64,000 nucleotides of DNA from Ehretia macrophylla (Eukaryota > Streptophyta > Magnoliopsida > Boraginales > Ehretiaceae), in the NCBI GenBank assembly GCA_037974665.1, contig CM075767.1, positions 21,577,998 through 21,641,997 on the forward strand, given 5' to 3'. A program made the position numbers and the translations under genes. The notes under the pieces are model-generated. The model was not told the DNA's origin. It was given only the letters and a program-made list of their open reading frames with translations, and searched no databases. Positions 10,171 to 22,363 of the stretch are shown one piece after another (position 1 is the stretch's first letter; each line of letters begins with the position of its first letter).

Positions 10171-10794
10171 TCATGTGATTTATATAGGTAAATTATTACC
10201 ATATTCACAAGACGCTTACGAAGTCCTTTTTCAAAAATTACCAGGCTAATATCAATATGATTTTTCTGGAGAATATACACCAAGGTATAATCACACAGCA
10301 TACTAACTCATTCCTTGTTTGCCTTTAAACAATTTAAGGGAAAGACAACTATTATGATTAATTCCTTGAAATTTCTCATAGTGATGTGGGATTGATTTTG
10401 TACAATGCTCCCCCTAATCCCATCAACAACTATACATATTTCATGTGCATTTATTTTACGCCTGAATTGCGTCTCATCAGTTATGTTGGTCAATCATGTA
10501 TTTGTCGACATTTTTATGTATATGGACTTCAATTCAAGATCCTCAATTTCTTTCATAAATTCAGTAGCTAATGTATTTTTTTATTTTTTTATTTTTTAAT
10601 TGATTGATCACGATCAATTTCTCTTTTCGATTCCATTCTTTTTCATAAGTAGTATAACTGAGTGATGACTCTTTATTCTCAATACATTCAATATTCATAT
10701 CATATTCAGGTACCTGATACTCTCGTAGAGTAATATTTCTCAGTTATCTTTTCAATTCATTGTCTTGACATCTTCAAGAGATCAAATAATTCAA

Positions 10795-11420
10795 AAATGC
10801 CAACTCACATATTTTGCTCCTTTATCTGTGGAACCGATATATCTACCTCCCTTTCGGTGTGTAGTAGATGTTATTTCTTTATTTGTTTCTCAATTGAAGT
10901 ATCAATTCTGATATGTGGAGCATTAAAGTTGGTATATGTGACTTTAATCACAATCTTTGCATCTGAGAATGCATTTGATGTTTCTACGAGGATCAATATG
11001 ATAAACTTGCCATAGAAGTATTTATTGTTCCAGTTTTTTTTTTTCTCCCCCTGATACTGAGAATATCAATGTCCCAATATAATATTTGATGGGATTTCAT
11101 AAATTCTCAGTTTCTTTTATAAACCCATCTTTAAGCTTGTGGGGGAATAACAGAAACATACATTGCGCAAAACATCCTTAGATAGGATTCGAATAATGGG
11201 GAGTATATGATTCAAATGGTTGGCTTTGTTTGAATAAATATTGCAGCATATGATACCCATGTCCTCAACTGGACTAGACTTAGTCGGTAATAATACTGGT
11301 CTAGCAATTAGCTACAATTATTTAATAAATGTTTCAGCTAGACCATATATGTGTGAATCACATAATGCTCAACACAAATTTCATATACATTATCATTAAA
11401 TGAGTAGGGTGTAAATTTTT
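10795..11420 (-). pseudogene. Copia-2 integrase C-terminus and linker remnant
   Basis: The minus-strand frames read, with stops and shifts, as the stretch between the integrase core and RT of a known plant copia group. Visible pieces are a LAE-like start, IARP, a damaged YSPL-type block, PP and KMG, LRIYE, and further on NAPHIRIDTS then an RGR-like-IGS-KG block. In that group these correspond to the integrase C-terminus and the linker before RT. Only scattered motifs survive, so no product is possible. Confidence 0.65.
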
Positions 11421-12016
11421 CTTCATTATCAAGATGAGTTATCTTGATTGTATTATTCAAAAATTGTGCCCATAGTGACTATACGGTTACCTTTTACGTG
11501 TCACTATTTGTACAATACCTGACACGCCACTATTTAAATAGTAGTATTCATGATACTATTCACACGGGTTACTATTTATCTCCTAATAATGTATTATTGC
11601 ATGTTGCATTCGAAGTAGATAATATTCCCACATACGATTATCATATTGGGGTATCGATTAATATCATAAAATATCGAAATGATCCACATGATTGAATAAT
11701 AGGCTTGCATATATCCCCTTGAATCATTTTTTGAAATACAAATTTTCTGATATCAATTTTAATACGGGATGGCCTTTTAATCATTTTCTTTGGGCACAAG
11801 CAGTACATGAAAGTTTATTTGGTAATAGAATCCTTTGATTCTTTAATCGGTGCCCATATGAATTTGCAATAATTGTTCTCATATCATGTCAAAGTATAGA
11901 ACACTTTGAATCCAATATCCTATGATTCATTAGTGCGTGTTCATAAGAATTTTTTATGAATTCCTTTCATTACCGTGACACCCATACCACACAAGTGATC
12001 GCGTGGAAAAACTAGG

Positions 12017-12022
<6 letters not shown>

Positions 12023-12068
<46 letters not shown>
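12023..12068. repeat. (TA)n microsatellite
   Basis: About 23 uninterrupted ta units inside Copia-2. Confidence 0.95.
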
Positions 12069-12071
<3 letters not shown>

Positions 12072-14817
12072 CAACTGCACATATAGTTGTATGAGAAAAC
12101 TCATATTCATAATTCATCTAATAAGATATATTATTTTGTTCATCATACCATAATAAAATTATATATGAGAACATAAAATCATACAACTCCAAGTTATAAA
12201 TTGCACGTGGATCTTGAGAATAATATGATACCGTTCAATAGTTCCAAATGGTTAATGGGCTACAAATGAAATAAAGATTAAAGTACAAGAATTTAATCAA
12301 AATCTCAAAATTCAACCATCTAAAATACCAAAAGATTCAGATCTATGATATAGATCCTTATTTTAATCAAGTTTCACATTTATATTCAAAATTACAAACT
12401 TGACGAAAATGAAGAAAAACAATAAGGATCATAAGTAATATACATAAAAAAAAATTAGAACCACATCCATGCACTCCTCCAATATTAACCTTTGAATTTT
12501 TTTTCTCGGTGTTACGGATGAAGAAGATGAAGTGAAAGAGAGAAAAATAATGGACGAATGGAGATGAAGTATGCGGCGAGAGGGAAAAGGATAATAAAAA
12601 GAGTATTGGTCAAAAACCCTACTCGCTCGGTCAATCCCCCCCCCCCCCCCCCCCCCTTTTTTTTTTTAATTGTCAAGCTAAAAAATGATTTCAACATATG
12701 GTCCAAGTGGTATTGAAAATTTGCATTAAGCTTGAATGGTGAGATATGTCAAACAACTTGACTATGAAGCATTAACATGTAACAATTAAATAATATCATT
12801 AGTGTGTTGTAGTAGGATGAAGATAATTCCAACACAAATAAAATCATTACCTCATATGGCTGAAATAGATTAATGCCCATTTGTCTTGGGAAACAGACAA
12901 GCAGCCATACAACAAATTTCTGCATTCTCATTTATCACCTAAATATGGACTATCATGTGAATAAAATATATGTGATTATGTAGTTATTCAAAACACTTGA
13001 TTGAGTAGGGCCCACTAATTTGTTTGGTTATATTTTTGCTTATGAAAAGTTTGCTTTTCACGTGAGACCATCATCAAAAAATTATAATGGCCTTTTACAA
13101 TAAGGTGCAGCTCTTTGTTAGCTCACCCGTTCTTTTTTTTTTTTTACTATATCTCTGGCATCATGCCAATATTACAATTGTAGTAACAACTGTGTCAGTT
13201 GCTATATTTATAGGCATATGTTAGTACACATATCTTGGGCAAAATGGTTACAATAGTATAAGCTAATTAAATAGAATCTGGTTTAGGTTACCACCTAAAG
13301 ACGTACAAAGAATTGGAGGTAGAAAATAAATTAAAAAAAATGTCAAACAATTGATAATGACCTTTAGAATAAGGATTTTTTTATTATTATTATTATTATT
13401 ATTTTATTATGCACCGAAAGCAGATCCACAAAAGGAACTTTTGTTTTGTCCTTTTGACTTTTCCTTTTATTATTGTCTCTCATAGAGACTACTGCACCCT
13501 TTTTTTTTTTTTTTTCTTGTCAAAGCCGGATCTTGATTAGCTTAATTTTTTTTATCTTATCAAGATATATAATTTAATCCAAAATAATGCTAATGGTCCC
13601 GTTAACTAATTAAAGTTCAAAAAAGGCAATAATTATTTACATATCTTTTCTTCTCCCGTTTGCATTTCACCAATTGCAAAATTTTCTAAACATTCATCTC
13701 TTACACTAGGATTGCAAAGTTTCTGCTTCTCAAAACATAATAGTAAAAAAAAAAAATTTGCAAAGCTTCATTGACCAAAATCATTTGCAATGATTTTTTT
13801 TTTTTTCAGTCTTCAACTTCTGATGTTCTATTCTTCACCTTGTGGCATTTGAGTTTCAGGTTAGATTTTGTAACATACTTATTATTTCTACAAGATAATT
13901 TTGTTCTTACAAAGAACAGTTCCCTTAATTCCTTCAAGTTTTTGAGTCCGCAACACAAGAAATAAGGGCAGCTGAAGCAAAATTTTGAATATCACCAGGA
14001 TCAAGTGCATATAGATATAGAGTATGCAACACTAGAAGGTAAGTTTAGATCTCCAAAGTTCAGGTAGGTTCAGTCTTTCTACATAGCATAATTTTATTTC
14101 CTTTTTCAAATTCTGAAGCTATTTTATTGTACGAGGCAAGATTTTAATCAGCTAGCTAGAGACCATGATCAACAAAATATCAAAAGTGAGATGCTATAAA
14201 TCTAACCCAAGTATTAAGAGGTGAAACAATAATTGAAACCATACTGATATAATTGATGAAAGGTCAGATAAGAGAATAGTAGTATGTCTTTACAAATAAG
14301 GCGTTAACAATTGAGAAAAAGCATAGTGAATGATATTTCACACATTTTCATCAACTTACAGTAACATTTTCGGGCCACTATTATTCACATTTAGTTGCAA
14401 TCTTTTGGGTCTATATCATATGACTTCACCCTCTAGAGACTCAAGGAGATATCATCTGGCTGGGAAAAGTCAGAAAAATAATTCTTCTAATATTAGAAAA
14501 ATAATAAAAAAAATGAACATTAAATCATCAAACATAATCTTTGGTCCAAACTGTTTAGGACATAAATTGCCAGATTCAACCGTTCAAGTAGAGTTAGATG
14601 CATAAAGAACCTTATTCTTAACATGGAGACTTACACGAAAGTATCTCCTTAAATAAACTTTGGATATACTAACAATTCAAAGTTTGTATCCACGCAGAGC
14701 AAATAAAAATAAGATTTGTTAGTGCAATTCAGAAACACATGATAAAAGATCAAATGAGAAGTTACCGATAACCACTGTATTAAATTCTTCATTCTTCTAA
14801 TGAGCAATTCTTTGACA
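12069..14817 (-). other. Copia-2 interior, gag side, no recognisable frame
   Basis: By position this should hold gag and protease, but no domain can be recognised. It contains poly-C and poly-T tracts near 12638-12670, a (tta)n run at 13379-13403 and short frames of no known family. Other small insertions may be buried here. Confidence 0.5.
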
Positions 14818-14836
14818 GAGACTCGTGCTGATAACG
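14818..14836 (-). other. Copia-2 primer-binding region
   Basis: On the minus strand it reads cgttatcagcacgagtctc, directly after the LTR end ataaca. The same motif, cattatcagcacgagtc, follows the LTR at 36923-37267, which places both elements in one family. Confidence 0.75.
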
Positions 14837-15125
14837 TGTTATAAAATAATTATCAAAGACAATAATAAAGAAGAAATATAGAGAGAAGACAAGAAAGAGA
14901 AGAGAATTTTATTGAACTCTTCTTAATACATTTTGCTTCACAATCTCTTTCTATATATATGCATAGATAGTAACTTGATGACATCGCAAGTGATGTCGTC
15001 CTCCACTTATCATCATCATAACATGTTCCTTTACTTTTCTAAAAGGAAGCTTTATATATCACAATAAGTGATCATAGATAAGCATCACATGGTTCTTCAT
15101 AATGAATATCCATCATTTCATAACA
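14837..15125 (-). repeat. Copia-2 5' LTR
   Basis: Partner of 8653-8940. It reads on the minus strand and is followed there by the primer-binding region at 14818-14836. Confidence 0.93.
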
Positions 15126-15291
15126 GCTTTCATCTTTTTTTAACTTTTGAATTTTCAATTGTTGTAATCATTATCTTGACTTTTACATTTGTTGTTATCA
15201 TTATGTTCCTTGTATCAATCTGATACACGCATTGTACTACAAATACTGTTGTAACTTTTATTTGCAATATAGAAAAAATATTCGTCTCTCA
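15126..15291 (+). repeat. Copia-1 5' LTR, second fragment
   Basis: Starts with the duplicated gcttt, then is collinear with 19906-20071 with a single substitution (aatcatta versus aataatta). Confidence 0.93.
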
Positions 15292-15303
15292 TGGTATCAG
15301 TTG
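15292..15303 (+). other. Copia-1 primer-binding site
   Basis: tggtatcagttg directly abuts the LTR. The first nine bases fit the 3' end of plant initiator tRNA-Met. Confidence 0.85.
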
Positions 15304-15369
15304 TTTAAGACTTACGTCATAATATTCTCTATCCCACTTATTTTTCCTCTCATTTGATATGTGCATATC

Positions 15370-16245
15370 ATGGCCGCACCATCCTCTTCAGCCTTTTCTC
15401 TTCCCACGTTCAACGTCAAAGTTTATGTCACAATCATTCTCGATCACTCAAATTACCTTACATGGAAAACACAGATTACCACCTTTTTCCGCTTTAATGG
15501 CTTTTAGCCTACGTTGATGGATCTATTCCCTCGCCAAAAAAATCTACCTCCAATATAGCTTCCTCTACTACCTCTTCTTCTTCGTCTTTATCTCTTGACA
15601 AATGGGAAAAATATGACAGCTTCATCACGGCATGCATCACAGCCACTTGTCTGTGTCCCTTGCTCATCAAGTCCTGGCTATGAATCAGCTCACTCTATGT
15701 GGACTGCTTCTAGAAGAGTCCTTTTTGCAGCAATCCACAGCTCAAAAATCACTGCTTCGTGCCCAACTTCATGCTGTCAAAAAAGGCTCATTGTCTATTG
15801 TCGATTATCTCCATCATGTTCCTTATTTGTCTTCCTCTTTGGTTGCTATCGGGGCACCAATCTTTGATTCTGATTTAGTGCTCACTACTCTTAGAGGTCT
15901 TCCTCATCATTACAGGCATTTGTCACCTCTGTTGAGAATATTGTCACCCCCTTAACGTTTTCTCAACTTCGTGCCAAGTTGCTGACTTATGAACAACGGC
16001 TTGTTCTTGATGGGGATGATTTGGACTCCACCGATTCAACCACTGTCCCATGCTCTCACCACTCAATGTAGTCTCATCATGTCTCACCTTAAGGCTTCGC
16101 TAACACCAGCTCTAAGTCACCTCGATGCCTGTCTCACAATCGACTGCAAAATCCTCTACCTTTAATTCTCAAAAATCATCTGGGCTATAAGGGCAAATGT
16201 CAGATTTGCCGTCGTCAAGGCCATTCTGCCTTGCGTTGTCGATAT
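15370..16245 (+). pseudogene. Copia-1 gag pseudogene with CCHC knuckle
   Basis: The ATG at 15370 opens MAAPSSSAFSLPTFNVK and a copia gag core with NYLTWKTQITTF. The frame then breaks at about 15506, where a lost base turns a FLAYVDG-type stretch into a stop. Fragments continue in other frames (15595-15955). A nucleocapsid zinc knuckle, CQICRRQGHSALRC (C-X2-C-X4-H-X4-C), is intact at 16198-16239. Gag would package the element RNA in cytoplasmic particles. With several frameshifts and stops this copy cannot make it. Confidence 0.85.
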
Positions 16246-16319
16246 CGCTTCTCTACACCTCCATCTGGTCAGACTTCTACTCAATTTGCAGGTCTTCATG
16301 TTCAACCTTCTTCTCAGCC

Positions 16320-18475
16320 TCCTCTGCTTCCCACGCTGGTATGACCAATTGGATTCCTAATTCCGGCGCACCTCTCATATGACACAAGACTCTAATATTT
16401 TGCAGAATCTTCAGCCTTATGATGGTGCCGACAATGTACTTGTCGGTGATGGTACGCCCTTAACTATTTATAACACTGGTTCTTTTTCTGTTCCTAATTC
16501 TCTTGTTCTTTGCATTTGAATAATGTCTTGCATGTGCCTCAATTAACTCGTAATTTGTTGTCCATTTCTCAATTTACTCGTGAAAATGGTATCTCATGTG
16601 AATTTTTTCCCTCTATGTGTGTTGTCAAAGATCTTCAAACGGGGACCCCAATTCTCATTGGCCCAGTTAATTCCAGTCTGTACACCCTGCCTGTGCCGCC
16701 CTCTTCATCTTCTCATCTGGCTTATTCCTCAAGTCAAGTTTCAGCTGCTCTGTGGCACAGTCGTCTGGGTTACCCTTCAAAACCAGTGTTGTCTACACTC
16801 CGATCGTAAGCTGCTTTGAAGTTTAAGGGTTTTTTATCTCTTAATAAACTATGTAATGTCTGTCTCCAAGGCAAAAGTCATAGGTTACCTTTTTCCCCTT
16901 CATCTCGCACTTCTAGTTTTCCCTTAGAATTAATTCATTGTGATGTATAGGGTCCAGTTCCAGTTCTCTTGTGTTCGTTTTTTTTATATTTCATTATTTT
17001 TGTGGATGACTTTAGCCTTTTCACCTGGTTGTATCCAATGAAAAATAAAAGTGATAGCACTTCTTGTTTCCTGCAATTTCAATCTCTTGTTGAGAATCTT
17101 TTTGATACCAAAATTCGATCTTTTCAATGTGATGGTGCACTTGAATTAACACAAGGTTCTCTAAAAGCACATTTTCTTGCTTCTGGCATTCAATATCGCA
17201 TTTCTTGTCCCCACACCCCTCAACAAAATGGCTTAGCTAAGCGTAAAATACGACATATAACAGAAATGGGAACTACTCTTTTATTTCATGCACACATTCC
17301 TAAACGTTTTTGGACTGAGGCTTTTAATACTGCGGTCTTTCTCATTAATCATCTCCTAACTCCAATTCTCCAAAATCAGTCCCTATTTCTTAAGTTGTTT
17401 AAGAAGCCACTAGACTACTCCTTTCTTCGGGTATTTGGTTGTGTGTGTTATCCGTTTCTTGGGGCTTATAAATCAGATAAGTTGAGTCCTAAATCAATTC
17501 CTTGCATGTTTTTGGGTTATAGCTTGGACCATCATGGGTACAGGTGTTATGATCTCTCTACTGATAAAGTGTTTCTATCACGCCATGTACTTTTTGATGA
17601 AACAATCTTCCTTTTTGCATCGTCTAGTTCTCGTTTGCTTCACAAGTCTTCACAATATTCTGTTCCTCTTAATGAATACTCTCAATCACGTGTGTCGATG
17701 TTGTTCCCGTCCTCAACTCAAATGTATCGTCAGTCCTTTCCTGAAATCTTGACAAATCTAACTCCTATGCATACAAATTCGTTGCCAGCTGCCCAGCCAC
17801 AATGTCAATCCACTGGGTCCCACGGTCAACAAGCTAATGTTCCCTTAGATGACCAAAATTTTTATCCATCACATCTTTCATCCACTGGGTCCCACGATCA
17901 CCTTTCCAATGCTTCCTTAGTTGACTATAATCAAGCGATTTCGAATTCTTCTCTGCATGACCAACTACCACCTCTAGCTTCACAAGTGCATTTATCTCCT
18001 AGTGCTTCTTTTGATTCCTATATTTCTCCCACTCCATTATCTCCTATGCATGGTCCACTTTCTGTTCCCTTAGTTGTCCCTAACTCCATCATCCCTAACC
18101 CCACCACATCTCTCTTACCTGCTCCTATGCCAGTTGTTTCTACTGCACCTCACGACAATTCCTCTAGTCTTGTCTCGCCTCATTCATTTCATGTTATCCC
18201 ATCATCCTCTTCAACTAATACACATTCAATGCTCACGCGGACAAAAGATAATACTAGGACACTAAAGATTTCTCAGATTATATTACTTATGCAGTCTCTC
18301 GTGCCTTTCATCCTTCTTCTACTCAGTCTGAATCCGAACCTTCCACTTATCTTCAAGCCTCTAAATTTCCTCACTGGCATACTGCCATGGACTCTGAGTA
18401 TAACTCTCTTCTTCAGAATGGCACATGGTCGTTGGTTCCCACACCTTCCACGGCTAATGTAATTGGAAGAAAATA
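16320..18475 (+). pseudogene. Copia-1 protease and integrase pseudogene
   Basis: The protease active site reads NWIPNSGAP at 16350-16376, where copia proteases have D-S-G-A; the catalytic Asp codon GAT has become AAT. A GAG-pre-integrase block (ALWHSRLGYPSKP) ends near 16809. The integrase core lies in the 497-codon frame 16969-18462: FVDDFS gives the first Asp and FQCDGA the second. The expected Glu in the NGLAERK motif is Lys (AAG, 17239-17241). The frame ends in a long Ser/Pro/His-rich tail typical of the integrase-RT linker, with a frameshift near 18260. All three enzymes would be needed for transposition, so this copy cannot self-mobilise. Confidence 0.9.
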
Positions 18476-19826
18476 GGTATTTCGCAATAAGCGTAAACCA
18501 GATACCTCTATTGATAGATACAAAGCCCGTCTTGTGGCAAAAGGGTATAGTCAAGAAGAGGCCATTGATTTCACAGAAACTTTCAGTCCCGTTGTTAAGC
18601 CCACAACGATTCGAGTCGTACTATCTATTGCTGTCTCTAAACAATGGCCCATCAAATAGTTAGATGTTAACAATGCTTTCTTGCATGGATTTCTAGATGA
18701 AGAGGTCTACATGTCACAACCCCCTGGTTTCATCAATTCAGCTACTCCAGATTATGTTTGTAAATTGTACAAAGCTCTCTATGGTTTGAAACAGGCTCGT
18801 CGGGCGTGGTTCTTCCGGCTTAGTTCATATATTTTTAGTCTGGGTTTCTCTGCCTCCATTTCTGATACCTCTTTATTTGTTCACGCCACCAATACTGATT
18901 TTATAGTTTTACTAGTTTATGTAGACGATATTATTCTTACAGGTAGTAATTCTGACACTATCAGTTCGCTTACACTATCTCTTCACCAGGAGTTTGCTCT
19001 CAAGGATTTGGGTACTCTGTCTTTCTTTCTTGGTATTGAGGTTACTTCTACACCTACAGGTCTTCTTCTCAATCAGCATAAATATATTCAGGACATGTTT
19101 GTTCGCACAAAAATGGACAATGCCAAAAGTGTCTCCTCACCTATTGCTCCGCACCAGCAGTTCTCTCAGTTAGTTGGGGATCCTTTTCCTGACCCCACTC
19201 TTTACAGAAGCACTGTTGGGGCTCTTCAATACTTAACTATCACCAGACCTGAAATTGCTTTTGCCGTTAACAAGGTCTGTCAATTTATGCATAGTCCTAC
19301 TGATGTTCATTGGTTTGCAGTTAAACGGATACTTCGGTACTTGAAAGACACACCTAGTCATAGTCTTTATATTCGTTCCTCAACGGATTTCTCACTACAT
19401 GCCTATTCAGATTCTGATTGGGCTGGGTGTCCCGATGATCGTCGTAGCACTCAAGGATATTGTATTTTCTTAGGTCCTAATCTCATCTCTTGGTCTGCGA
19501 AGAAACAAACCACCACCTTCAGGTCGAGTACCGAGGCTGGGTATAGGGCTATTGCATTTGCTACAGCTGAGCTTTGTTGGTTAAAATCACTTTTATCTGG
19601 ACTACATTTTGCACCTGTTGTTTCCCCAACGCTTTGGTGTGACAATATTGGTGCTACATATCTCACTGTCAATCCGGTATATCACGCTCGTACAAAGCAT
19701 ATTGAAATCGAAGTTCACTTTGTCCGGGAAAAGGTTTCTGCTAAGGAGTTGCAAGTTCTCTTTATCTCCACAGTCGATCAGATTGCTGATATTATGACCA
19801 AAGGGCTTTCTGTTACTCGGTTTTGA
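18440..19826 (+). pseudogene. Copia-1 reverse transcriptase and RNase H pseudogene
   Basis: The RT starts near [20 protein letters not shown] but contains two stops at conserved positions: TAG for Trp before VFRNK (18474-18476) and TAG for Gln before LDVNNAFLHG (18657-18659). From 18681 a 381-codon frame is open. It includes PPGF, LYKALYGLKQARRAW, the catalytic YVDD (18918-18929), the RNase H entry AYSDSDWAGCPDDRRSTQGY and the C-terminal ARTKHIEIEVHFVREKV block, ending just before the polypurine tract. This part is well preserved, in contrast to gag. Confidence 0.93.
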
Positions 19827-19867
19827 CACTTACGATCCAAGCTCACTGTTTATGACATCGTTTCGCT

Positions 19868-19877
19868 TGAGGGGGCG
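19868..19877 (+). other. Copia-1 polypurine tract
   Basis: tgagggggcg immediately before the 3' LTR, the expected plus-strand primer. Confidence 0.85.
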
Positions 19878-20071
19878 TGATAACTGATTAGATACGTTTT
19901 AGATAGCTTTCATCTTTTTTTAACTTTTGAATTTTCAATTGTTGTAATAATTATCTTGACTTTTACATTTGTTGTTATCATTATGTTCCTTGTATCAATC
20001 TGATACACGCATTGTACTACAAATACTGTTGTAACTTTTATTTGCAATATAGAAAAAATATTCGTCTCTCA
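19878..20071 (+). repeat. Copia-1 3' LTR
   Basis: 194 bp with TG...CA ends. It differs from the reassembled 5' LTR at only two positions and is followed by the TSD gatat. Confidence 0.95.
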
Positions 20072-20076
20072 GATAT

Positions 20077-20441
20077 ATTGATTTTATTCACCTCTTGTAA
20101 TATCAGTATCAAAACCACAAAAAAACTTGTAAAGAAGCATCGAAGTCATTCCCATTTTTTCCCTAGTTTCACACGAGATTGAATTAAGGTCTACACTTTG
20201 TAGACAAAGAGAAACCAAGGATTCGAAATCAGATCTGGCAAGAATTTGAGATTTCAATATTTATCAATTACCCAGGTTAGATGTTATATATCGGATGATT
20301 TTTTTCATATTTGTCATTTTATTAAATAATTAACTTGAATATTTGAATATGATACATATTTAATATTCTTTTTTTGTGATACCCATTGAATTGGTATCAT
20401 TTCTTATATTATAAAATGAGTTATTGGTTTAAGTCTGCATG

Positions 20442-20474
<33 letters not shown>

Positions 20475-20877
20475 TTTTAATATAATGTGCTTGCTATTTT
20501 TTTGCAATACATATTTGAAAACATAACCAATTTTTTGGTATTAAAAGCACCACAATATAAAAACATAAAAATGTTTACTTTAATAAAACTATAAAAATTC
20601 CTCTAAAAAGCTTAAACTATAAAAATGGAAACTAGTAAAAGAACTTTAGTTGATTAGTTGATTCTTTTGCCATTAATATATTGAAATGATAAAAATTAGA
20701 CAATGAAACTAACACAATATTATTCAGATTCATACAAGATAAAAAGTTTGTTTATAGCAGAGCAGCTCTATGTAGAGCTTGGCGGAAACTGAAAATTAAA
20801 AGTTTATGGAGAAAAGGCAAGCCAAATTTATTGACTGAATCAATAAACTTTTGTCATATGTTATTTTTGCTAAATAT
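20077..20877. other. AT-rich intergenic DNA
   Basis: Host sequence between the Copia pair and the LINE, with an (at)n run at 20444-20470. No gene is seen. Confidence 0.5.
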
Positions 20878-20965
20878 TATTCTTTACAATTTTTTTTTTT
20901 GCTAGACAATTAATCATTTCATTCCATCAATCCAAAACATGATTACAAAAAGTCTTTAACATCCT

Positions 20966-22363
20966 TTAATTACTTAAATGCCAACGCGAGCAAATGTTTC
21001 TATTTGCTAAGCTATACACAAATTTACAATTAACAGAGATTTTGTCTCTAACATCATCAAAGATGTCCCTGATGATTTGTTCTTCTGATTTAGAGCCATT
21101 GCCATGAAGACGATTGTTGCGTTCCCTCCAAATGTGGTAAACGCTCGCACAAAAAGAAGCTTTCACTATGTTAGCCTTAAGGCCATTCTTCATCTCACTG
21201 ATACGGTGGATCATTACCTCCCATCTAACATTGAGACTACGCATCTTGAAAAGATCAGTAAGTGTCTCCAAATTCTTTTAGAGAAAGAGTAATCAAAGAA
21301 AAGGTGATCCCGACTCTCCATACCCAAACCATAGAATTCACAATTTGCATTGGTAATGACACCCCAGTTGAGAAGCCTCTATTTAGTAGAGCAACGATCA
21401 AGGCACATAAGCCATGAACAAAATCCGTGTTTTGGAATCACACATTTGTTCCAAACAAAAGAAGCCCAATGAACTTCATTTCTTTTCTTTCTAATGATTT
21501 CCCAGGTTGAGTGAAAAGAAAACTCACCTTTGTCATCAGCAAACCAACCAATTTGATCATCCTCATTTGCAGGACTGAAGGAGTCCACAAGATTATGCAC
21601 AAAGTGAAGATTAGGAGGCCACTGCCACTGCCACTGCCCCGCAACAATAAATTGATCCATCTTTACGTTAATTAATTCAATAGGCCTATGGAAAGATTAT
21701 TCATTTCAGCATAATGCAAGAGATTACCCGTAGGAAGACATGGATCCCAACATAACATCATTTTCTTACCATTACGCACTTTATGTCTTATGAACTTGTT
21801 TGCAACCTCTCGACATTTAAGTAAATTCTTCCATGTCCAAGTCGCTTTGGCTGGAATATCAACACTCCAAATGTTAAGCTGATTCAGAAGCACACGGTTA
21901 ACCCAATAACCCCATAACGAATGACCATCAAAGTAGGTATGCCAGAACTGTTTAAGAAGGCAACTTGATTAATCTCATGAATACAGCGAACACCTAATCC
22001 TCCTTCCTTTCTAGGTTTGGTAAGCTCCTTCCACGCCACTTTAGCACCTTTTGCGTTATCACCCCCTCATTTCCAAAGGAACGCAACCAATTTTCTCTCA
22101 ATCTCATGGATAACCCCCTTTGGAAGAAGGAAGACATTGCACCAATAATGTGTCACACTGGTGAGAATTGAATTGATAAGCTGAATTTTCCCTGCAAACA
22201 ACATCCATTTGTTGGTCCAACACTCAATACGAGCAGTAATTTTATAGCAGAGAATATTACAGATATGTTTGTTGAGTCTTCCGGTAATCAATGGTACTCT
22301 TAAGTACTTGACAGGAAGCTGCCCAAGGCTAATATTCAAAGAATCAGCCAGGTGGGCCTTCAT
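20966..22363 (-). pseudogene. LINE ORF2 C-terminal part (RT thumb and zinc-binding region)
   Basis: The pieces are 22067-22363 (LPVKYLRVPLITGRLNK, WTNKWMLFAGKIQLINSIL, thumb-like), 21672-21893 (SVDIPAKATWTWKNLL, CREVANKFIRHKVRNGK), 21379-21660 (GEFSFHSTWEIIR, then FVWNKCVIPKHGFCSWL, the plant RT zinc-binding region) and 20966-21271 (VYHIWRERNNRLHG). They follow in LINE order but change frame at each junction. Confidence 0.85.

Larger units (their letters stand above)
8653..15125 (-). mobile_element. Nested, decayed Ty1/copia element (Copia-2)
   Basis: Direct repeats of 288 bp (8653-8940) and 289 bp (14837-15125) are LTRs, read on the plus strand as tgttgtaaaataatt...catttcataaca. A 5-bp TSD, gcttt, flanks them (8648-8652, 15126-15130) and is single-copy in the intact copia-1 LTR at 19878. 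The element reads on the minus strand: the binding-site-like motif tatcagcacgagtc abuts the 14837 LTR and the purine tract taagggggag abuts the 8940 LTR. Stop-riddled minus-strand translation still shows copia integrase C-terminal and linker motifs (10795-11420). No long frame survives. Confidence 0.92.
8620..20071 (+). mobile_element. Defective Ty1/copia element, split by a nested element
   Basis: The LTR starts tgacaactgattagatacg at 8620, is interrupted at 8652, resumes at 15131 (catctttttttaac) and ends in ttcgtctctca at 15291. The 3' LTR is 19878-20071. A perfect 5-bp TSD, gatat, flanks it (8615-8619 and 20072-20076). A primer-binding site starting tggtatcag (15292) touches the 5' LTR and fits initiator tRNA-Met. 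A purine tract, gagggggcg, precedes the 3' LTR. Without the nested element it is about 5.0 kb. The domain order gag, protease, integrase, RT, RNase H is the copia order. Confidence 0.95.
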
